Shown: positions 9,825-16,175 of the stretch, piece by piece
How positions within the stretch are numbered: the stretch's first letter is position 1
How the letters are laid out: every line of letters begins with the position of its first letter
The notes under the pieces: model-generated
What the model saw: only the letters and a program-made list of their open reading frames with translations
Told to the model about the DNA's origin: nothing
The model's database searches: none
Made by a program: the position numbers and the translations under genes
Origin: Gonapodya sp. JEL0774
Lineage: Eukaryota > Monoblepharomycota > Monoblepharidomycetes > Monoblepharidales > Gonapodyaceae
Direction of reading: 5' to 3'
Length of the DNA stretch: 16,175 nucleotides
NCBI GenBank assembly: GCA_027604505.1
Contig: JADIIX010000281.1
Span: 1 to 16,175 of the forward strand

Positions 9825-10797
9825 TGCTGTCTGTTTCTGAGTAAACTTGACAATCACAGGTGGAGGGAAAAGGTCCGTGCCTCTGGAGGGAGTCCCATGT
9901 GACAAACTTATGCCCCACTTGTTCGGTATCCACTCGTCCAAAGCCGTCCCTGTGATCTTTGCCAGCAAGGTGGTTGCGGAATTGTCCAAACCTGTCGCGT
10001 TGTTCATTGGGATATTGCCAGCTGGTTACATAGGAGTCCAATCACGTCGGAATTTTTGGAAGAATCGGTACACTCTCGATCTCAATATGATGAGGTCACC
10101 CTTCGTGAGCTATTCGCCTAAATGCAGCAGGTGTTTCCCTTTCACCCAAACTCCAAGAGGATCCAATGACTTGAGCCTTCAAAGATTCACCCATCGGCTC
10201 TGTGTTCACAAAGATAAGAAATCCAGGTCGCACGTTTGGTGATTTTGCGTTGTTGATGAGTATCCTCCATGCGGCGAATTCCCACCAGGTTTTGTTTTGC
10301 CACAGACGACTCCTTGTCAGCATCATCGGCTCCCAAGATGCGATGGTCCAAGATTGCAGACAATAGACGGGGCTACTGGTGGATGATCAGATCAGCTGCT
10401 TGGGGAAATGCCGCATCTGGATATCATTTGTTCCCAATGGGCTGATACACAGGCCTCAGGGGGGATCCTGTGTCGGAACCAGAAACAGCCAAAGCGAACG
10501 ATTTTCGAATTTTCGAACTTCACCTTTTCCATTTTCATGAACTCAACTGAATGAACCCGAAAATCATCAATCACCCTTCCTCTCGTATCGTCCGATTTGT
10601 CTCCCCGCCGCCCTAATCCTCGTCGTCGCTTTCGGCTCGCCAGTGCCCGTCGTTCCGGTATTTCCAAAATGTGAGTTTCCCCCCGAATCGCAGCATTTTT
10701 CTTATCGCCCATCGGATAGCCATTAGTTAATGCCTTATTTGACGTCGTGCCGTGGTCAGCGTTGCGTGGGTAGCTGCTTGGGTCCCACCTTCAGCCA
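9825..10797. other. Unresolved region upstream of the kinase gene
   Basis: On the minus strand a frame open from about 10402 to 10099 reads KTWWEFAAWRILINN and IFVNTEPMGESLKAQVIGSS. It runs into a TGA just before a GDLIILRSRV string in the next frame. Downstream two frames stay open to the kinase start. The plus strand from about 10550 is pyrimidine-rich and leader-like. I cannot assign a gene here with confidence. Confidence 0.4.
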
Positions 10798-11036
10798 ATG
10801 TCGGGATTCGGGGAGTTCCTCACGAATGTTGTGAGTTTCAAGGCGCACATCGGCGCTTCTATTGTCGCCGTGATTTAAAGCACATCCAATATTGCTTCTA
10901 CAGGGTGCTGAACTCGCTGAGAACGTTACCGTGGTGTGAGTAGAGGCGAGGGATCATACTCTGAAATGGGGCATTCATTCTTGCACCTAGCAAGTTTTGG
11001 GTGGGGTGGCCCATAACAACATATTGTAAAAGTTGA
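10798..11036 (+). CDS. Candidate small spliced ORF, 36 residues
   Basis: Three exons, 10798-10830, 10904-10935 and 10991-11036, join in phase. Both introns (73 and 55 bases) have consensus gtgagt donors and end ctacag and cacctag. The peptide begins MSGFGEFLTNVGAELAEN and ends TTYCKS. A pyrimidine-rich stretch (about 10570-10665) with another gtgagt donor at 10669 lies upstream and resembles a fungal 5' leader with a leader intron. The third exon is less convincing than the first two, so the protein may continue differently. No homology recognised. Confidence 0.3.
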
Positions 11037-11152
11037 TAGCAAGTATGAATATGGACAAGAAAAGTATCCTTGTCACCCTTGAGTACATCAATTGCGAACA
11101 TAGATTCGGTGGATAAAAACCTCCGCCGTTTGCTCCTGATAATCCTGACCAC
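10898..11152 (-). pseudogene. Possible family-71 mannosyltransferase fragment
   Basis: A minus-strand frame reads STES, IDVLKGDKDTF, then YVVMGHPTQNLLG. Fungal alpha-1,3-mannosyltransferases of family GT71 (Mnn1 type) have an ES-G...IDK segment, a GDKDTF-like motif and a following aromatic-P region in this order. Here only about ten residues separate the first two where roughly 30 are usual. No exons for the donor-site DxD part were found upstream. It could be a decayed remnant or a chance match. Its 3' end overlaps the candidate plus-strand ORF at 10798-11036, and the two readings compete. Confidence 0.2.
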
Positions 11153-11448
11153 TTGCGTGTACTTAAAAATTTAATTGTTTCTTCAACATTGCACATACTA
11201 GTGGAGCACCAAAGTCCATTAGACCCAATTGCATTGAGGTTTCTTTACATCAAAATGCATATCTATGATAACTTGAGCCTCTTCTTATTTCACTACGGTG
11301 GTCCCTTTTCGTCGCTATCAGCGGATAACATCACACTTATAGGGAAATATTTGGGAGAGGTATCCTGATGTAAATCTCATAGAAGACAACTTCAGCCCGT
11401 AAACAGTGTTCAACTCGTGAGATGCACTGACAAAACGAAAAACGAGAA
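11037..11448. other. AT-rich stretch without a confident gene
   Basis: Apart from the weak mannosyltransferase-like frame at its left edge I see no coding signal, RNA gene or repeat. Many short frames end within 70 codons. Confidence 0.5.
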
Positions 11449-11648
11449 CATCAGATTGCGACTTACCAAATGACGTGCCCTCTATGAGAGGGAGATACCA
11501 TTGGTAGAAGGTAGATTGACAGAACACACGATAGCAAACAGAGATATTTAAAGAAAATTCGGAGATCCCAAATGTTTTGGAGTCGAAGAGAGGAGTGCAC
11601 CTGCAAAAACAAACGAAAAGTGAGAAGAAGAAGTAGAAGACTTGCACG
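11449..11648 (-). repeat. Left copy of a dispersed about 195-base repeat with splice signals
   Basis: On the minus strand it holds a polypyrimidine acceptor (tttttgcag) before 11600 and a gtaagtcgc donor after 11467, bounding a 134-base exon-like core. The core contains the hairpin ccctctatgagaggg. Two frames are open across the core, one reading YQW YLPLIEGTSFG near its end. The related copy is at 12071-12263. Confidence 0.75.
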
Positions 11649-12070
11649 CGAAATCAATTGTCAGCTGAGCCATATTCATGAAGATCGGAAGGAGTCGGAA
11701 GTCATCTATAGAGGATATAAAAGTGAATTACTCAAACTATCGACGATCAACAATACCGCAGGCACAAACTTACCCCAAGGTGATGTTTGCACATTTGCTC
11801 GAGAACTGCCCATGTTACTCTCGCCAAATCGCCACATCGGTCAGACATTGGCCGTCGAGCCTCTCGAAATCGTAACGATAACGAGGTGGGACGGCACGAT
11901 CGTTTCCTCCGGTGCCGAATTCGCTATCCGTGGTACCATAGTCACCTTGCACCATGGCCCAGGATGGAATCTGGGCTCAGATTAACGCCCGCCGAAACGG
12001 GAAGACCGATAACTGGCGATTCTGAAAAGCAAAAGAGTATTTAATCGTCAGATACGGTGACAAAGCATGT

Positions 12071-12263
12071 ACATCAAATCGCGACTTACCAAAGCAAGGC
12101 GCCCTCTATGAGAGGGCGATACTATTGGTGGATTGAAAGAAAGCACAGCTTCAATCAGAGACCATGAAGGAGAAATCGGGAAACCCGACGAGGAAAGGTT
12201 TGAAGAAGAGAGGAGTGTACCTGCAACACAATACAAAGGTGAGAAGAAGAAGTATGCAAGTCC
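12071..12263 (-). repeat. Right copy of the dispersed about 195-base repeat
   Basis: It has the same layout as the copy at 11449-11648: acceptor gttgcag before 12220, exon-like core 12220-12090 (131 bases), donor gtaagtcgc, and a hairpin with a longer stem (cgccctct/agagggcg). A 67-base intron from the donor, with a tctgacg branch-like site, ends cttttcag near 12023. That makes a real minus-strand transcript plausible. The single open frame (IVSPSHRGRLAL) meets a stop soon after the splice, so it may be noncoding or a gene end. Confidence 0.75.
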
Positions 12264-12457
12264 TACGAAAGTTTGAACCAGAACAACGTTACGAGGAGAG
12301 GCAGCAAGACATGATGTAATCTCAATGGTACCTATCTACAGACGGCTGAGTCCCTTTGCAAATGGTGGAACACCTTCGCAAGGAATGGAGCGATCAGACG
12401 ACTTGCACCGAAAGCAGAACAAGGGCGGAGCTCACCGTGAGACATGAGACGTCGTCA

Positions 12458-13000
12458 GTTGGAATCGTTCGACTTCTGGGTACTGTACCAGGCATCTCTC
12501 ATCCACACAACACGTCGGGAGAAAGCCAGCGCGAAGGAAGAGCCAGCAATAAGATTTTGAAGAGCATCGCTAATGCATCCGGATTGCCGATCAGACGGGG
12601 ACGCGTATCATGCAGTGAAAGGGTAGTGATACACTTTGGAAACCAACATGCAGAAGCCTCCAGCGAACCCCGCAACCCCTGAATCGAAGGACGCTCGTAT
12701 CCACAGCTCACTTTCATCTCTCCCATCGTTAAAATGCAGTAGCTTTGCCAGTGCGCGGGAGGTGACGGACGAAGGTTGACCTGGCGCTCCGAGTCCTGTA
12801 AGAACGCCGGCGTCTGAATGACGGCATTGCGACGTGTAACTTCTTCGGTAATGGTCGAAGTTGAAGTCAAATGCACGTTGGTATGCAAGAAAGAAAGAGA
12901 ATTCGTACCGGGTGACTCGAGTAATGTTTGGTGGAAACTTTCCAGAGCTCAGGCTGGCGCCCGTTTTGGTCAGTTGTGAGCAGAATATTTGGTACAGCCT
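12458..13000 (-). CDS. Candidate exons of an unidentified gene (no ATG in the open frame's 5' part)
   Basis: One minus-strand frame is open from 13000 to 12458 (181 codons) except for a single TGA at 12610-12608. Random sequence of this composition would give several stops. The conceptual product contains RYEFSFFLAYQRAFDFNFDH, then LAKLLHFNDGRDESELW and FDSGVAGFAGGFC, and resumes as DALQNLIAGSSFALAFS. A phase-consistent intron with donor gttggt and acceptor gcattag would remove the TGA and join GGFC to DALQNL through an Ile codon. The same unusual donor type is used in NOG2. The 5' part lacks a start codon, so upstream exons would be needed. None were resolved, and two other frames upstream of 12900 also look partly coding. 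No family recognised. Confidence 0.35.
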
Positions 13001-13140
13001 TTATGTCCTTCAACACCAGATTGACGCCGTAAAAACGGTCGGAGTTCGTTGAGAAAAATAGTCTGCGATTCCCAAAATTCAGCGCTACTTACTATTCAAT
13101 TTTCACTCAATTCCATCCCATTTTGACGCTCTGGCTGGCA

Positions 13141-13346
13141 ATGGAAAGTCGTGGAAAGAGCTGGACCTTTCGATGGCAATCCGCCACCCTCTACAAACGC
13201 CAATGGAAAGCGGTTTTAACTACAGTAAGTTGAAATGATATCGTTATCTATATTCATTTTATCAGAAGTTTTTGATTTTTGTATTCCTGGACTATTCATC
13301 AAGGTGGTACGGGCCGATAAAGAGTTCCGGGCGCAACTCGCCTTGA
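13141..13346 (+). CDS. Candidate small spliced ORF, 54 residues
   Basis: The ATG at 13141 opens a Trp/Arg-rich exon (13141-13224, ESRGKSWTFRWQSATLYKRQ) ending at a gtaagt donor. A 41-base intron ending tatcag joins it in phase to 13266-13346 (KFLIFVFLDYSSRWYG...). The TLYKRQWK string is reminiscent of the first strands of PH-like domains, but the product is too short for one. The intron is at the short end for this window. An alternative frame (VVRADKEFRAQLALMRLHIG) is open across the second exon. Low certainty. Confidence 0.2.
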
Positions 13347-13502
13347 TGCGTTTGCACATTGGATTCGCATGCAATTGTCTTGAACATCAATGGGTTGATA
13401 TGAATGTGTACGTGCAATGATATACAAAAACGATCTGAACTATTTGCAACAATGGCCAAAACGCTGACCATTCTGACCCGCCAACCCGGTGTGTATGATC
13501 CG

Positions 13503-16175
13503 TTACATCTCCAAATCCTCAATGTCAGAAAACTCTTCAAGCAAGTCATCCAGTTCGTCGTCTTGGCTGACGGGAGTTTTTGTAACCATCGCGGCTGACT
13601 TTGCCGGTGGTGGCGGTCTGTATATATGGTGCGAACACCGTTCAAGTAAGATGGATCCCCAACATGGACAACAACGACCTCCAACCGTTCGACAACGAAC
13701 GTACCTCGAGATCTGCTCTTGTGCACCTGGCTTGATCTCGTCTGAGAGACTCAATCCAGAAATATCAAAACTATCGTCGTCATCCACGACAGATTTACCA
13801 GTCCCCGACGCCGCAGGAGCAACCCCAGGTTGCTTCCCGTAGTTCGCTTGCTGCATTGATGCAGGCTTTTGGTGCACTACCACCGTCGCCACTGGCACTG
13901 GTTTGGGCTGCGGATCGGAAAGTTGACCGGAGGCGGGTGCGGTGATTGGTTCCGTATCATCAATGTCCAGATCCGAGGAGCGTACACTACTGATGTCGCT
14001 CCCTTCGTTCGAGTTTCGTTGCGTATCTTTTGCGTTGCTGATTGATTTGAGCGTAGATTGCGGTGCTGGCTTTGGAGGAGATGGACTGTTGGTGCTGGAT
14101 CCGGAGGGCGGTTTGGTCAGAGCTGTTGCCGCAGCGACTGCAGTTGCAGCTTCCGCTCCCAATGTTCCCGTCCGATTCCCGGATCCTGTTGCTGTGGTAG
14201 CTACTGAACCAGCTGCTTTCACAGTCCCACCACTCATCACCGGCAAGCTTGTCCCAGGTGATTTTGGAGGCGACGAGCTTGCAGTCACCGTGATCGCAGG
14301 TGTGCTGGTCTTTGCGCCGACGATAGGTGTAGGCCTCCGTTCGTACTCCGAGTCGTCATCTTCTTCGCTCTCGTCCTCGTAATCGTCCGTTTCTTCGCTT
14401 CCACTTCCGCTACTTCCTTCACTCTCTTCGTTGGTTTCATCGTCCTCTTCATCATCTTCATCTCCTTCTTCCGATTCTTCCAGAGTCGACAGTCGCTTCC
14501 CAGTGCCGCTCGCCGCCGGCGGTCCACCTTTCGTGAGGGTGGTCTTTGCTCCAGCAGACATTGCCGCCTGTTTCTGCCCAGCGCTGGCAGCCGGTGCATT
14601 CACCACCGTAGGCGTATCCTCTCTCTCTTGCTTCTTTCCCGTCCCACCACCTCCGATTAGCCTGTTCAACACCGCCGGAAACTTGAATTGCAGGGTCCGG
14701 GTAGGAGATGAGAGGGATTTCGCGGGCGAGCTTGGTGCTGTAGACTTTGCAGGCGAGCTCGGCGCGGTGACGGTCGTGGTGGAGATGGGAGTTGGAGGAC
14801 TTGCTGGGCGGGGATGCCTACAGACGGCGTGCATTTCGAGGGTCGAACCGGTTAAGAATCTCACCTCGCCACTAGATCTTATCAGAGCACATCAAAAACA
14901 CAGCACTTACCTGTTTCCCCAGCTAAAAGGCGCCCTCCCACTCGCACCCCCACCTTCCCAACTACCCGTCTTACCCCCCACGACGCCCGCGATCCCGTTC
15001 GACGACCCCGCACCAGCCCACCTCGCGTTGCCCCTCCACTGGTCCCCCATTCTTCCAGGCTGGATAACCTGATGCGCCGGCAGGGACATCCGTCTGGCCA
15101 CGGTGGCCGAGACGGGAACCGACCCGGGGGGACTGGCGCCGGGGATGAGGACTTTGAGCCCCTGGGGGCGTTTGCGGGACGTGGTGCTGGAGATGCGGTC
15201 CGGGGAGTGCTTGAGGATGCCGTCAGGGTAATGGCCAGGGGTGGTGGGGGTGGTTGGCACGGCGGTGGTGGGCGTGGCCGAGGTTTGAGTCGGAAGCTGC
15301 TGGGTGGGGCCTGAGCGACGAGAAAAGTGAGTGTCGCGAGCGAACAAAAGCAACTCTGCACACATCGTGATCAAACTCACCACGACCCGCTCTCGGCAAC
15401 GGCGGCAACCCTTCCAACCCCCTTTCCTCTCCCACCCTCTCTTTCTCCCACTCCACCATCGCCTGCCCCTCCACAACCTCCTCTGCCCACTTCCTCACCA
15501 CCTCCCACACTTCTCCTTTCTCGTTCCCACCTCCCTTTTCCATCCCCCTCTCCACCCCCTCCACACACCCCTCCACCCCGCCGTTCCTCCCCCACTCCAC
15601 GTACACCCGGTCCGCCGTGACGCCCAGTTCGGCGAGTGTCGCGTCCAGGCGGGACTCGCAGGACGCGCGGGTCGTGGCGAGGGTGGCCGGCGGGTGGGCG
15701 AAGAGGGAGGGCAGGCGGGCGTGGCGGTGGGGGAGAGAGTTTGCTATGTGGGGGATGGGACGAGCGGGTGAGGTTTCTGGCCTTGTAGAGACGTGAAACC
15801 CGCGATTCGAAAGGCTCACCGGTGTGCCCCGCCATCATCTCCCTCGCCCTCATCCCCGTCATCTCCCTCCTCCCTCTCTCCTCCACTTCCACCTCGACCA
15901 CCCTCTCCACCACCCCCCTCGGTACCTCCCCCCTCCTCGCCACCTGCACGACCTCGACTTCCACCGCGTCCACGCCCCGCTCGGCCCTCTCTTTCGCGAC
16001 TTCTTGGGCCACCACCTCGCGCACCCCGGCCACCACCTCGATCCGGTTCGTTTCGAGCATGAGGTCGATCTGCGAGCGGGTGACGGGGGGTTTGACCAGC
16101 GCGGGTGCAGGTGCCGGTGTGGGCGTGGGATGCGGTGGGGGGGACGAGGGCGGCAGCGGCGTGAGCGGGGGGTGG
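13503..16175 (-). CDS. Large low-complexity acidic/Ser-Pro-rich protein, 5' end beyond window
   Basis: I do not recognise this gene. Exons, minus strand: (16175)-15820, 15776-15381, 15310-14911, 14817-13705 and 13617-13503, giving about 792 residues in phase. The introns are 43, 70, 93 and 87 bases. The 87-base intron has no stop and is a multiple of three, so retention would add 29 residues. The N-terminal visible part is Pro-rich, then helical and Glu/Val/Arg-rich (LETNRIEVVAGVREVVAQEV). A globular-looking stretch (ESRLDATLAELGVTADRVYVEW) follows. The middle is Ser/Thr/Pro-rich with a tandem APSSPAKSTAPSSPAKS. A very acidic segment (EESEEGDEDDEEDDETNEES) comes next, then a Ser/Ala-rich linker and an acidic C-terminus (DDELDDLLEEFSDIEDLEM). 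The many S-P sites suggest phosphorylation. A nuclear or cytoskeletal adaptor is possible, but no function is assigned. The open frame with acidic and SP-rich content over 1.1 kb makes the gene itself credible. Confidence 0.72.

Noticed and set aside
9847-10242. 131-codon plus-strand frame
   Set aside because: No splice or motif support. It overlaps the kinase 5' exon and its upstream open minus frame.
13942-15072. Several long plus-strand frames
   Set aside because: They are antisense shadows of the Ser/acid-rich minus-strand gene, whose GC-rich repeats keep other frames open.

Overview
The window looks like nuclear DNA of a fungus. Coding exons are separated by short spliceosomal introns, mostly 60-90 bases, with GT...AG ends and frequent CTAAC- or CTGAC-like branch sites. 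The gene products are eukaryotic: a nucleolar GTPase, a mitochondrial pentatricopeptide protein and a Ser/Thr kinase. There are no operons, ribosome binding sites, rRNA, tRNA or CRISPR. The wide range of donor sites (gtgagt, gtaagt, gttggt, gtattt, gtcagt) and the intron-dense small genes would suit an early-diverging fungus, for example a chytrid, or a basidiomycete. I cannot settle the phylum from this sequence. GC content rises sharply after about 14.9 kb.

Plus strand, left end. Positions 1-2550 hold the 3' two thirds of NOG2/GNL2, the circularly permuted GTPase of pre-60S ribosome assembly, in four exons. Positions 2826-3869 hold a small mitochondrial PPR protein in seven exons, one of them apparently only 6 bases long.

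Minus strand, middle. Positions 6179-4599 hold a coiled-coil protein with an S/T-P-rich tail. Its 3' part contains a duplicated exon-intron unit and two short tandem coding repeats. Positions 9824-6742 hold a nine-exon protein kinase with a long disordered N-terminus and a non-RD catalytic loop (HYD in place of HRD).

Positions 9.8-13.5 kb are poorly resolved. They contain a pair of diverged about 195-base repeats carrying minus-strand splice signals and a hairpin, a long ATG-less open frame on the minus strand, two candidate small spliced ORFs on the plus strand, and a weak resemblance to family-71 mannosyltransferases.

Minus strand, right end. From 13503 past the window edge lies a five-exon gene for a large, low-complexity protein with SPAK-like repeats and a strongly acidic segment. 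I do not recognise it.

Exon boundaries were assigned by hand from reading frame, phase and splice consensus. In the NOG2, PPR, kinase and acidic-protein genes all phases close. The genes do not form a pathway. NOG2 (cytosolic ribosome assembly) and the PPR protein (mitochondrial RNA) are simply adjacent. I found no defence, mobile or biosynthetic cluster.
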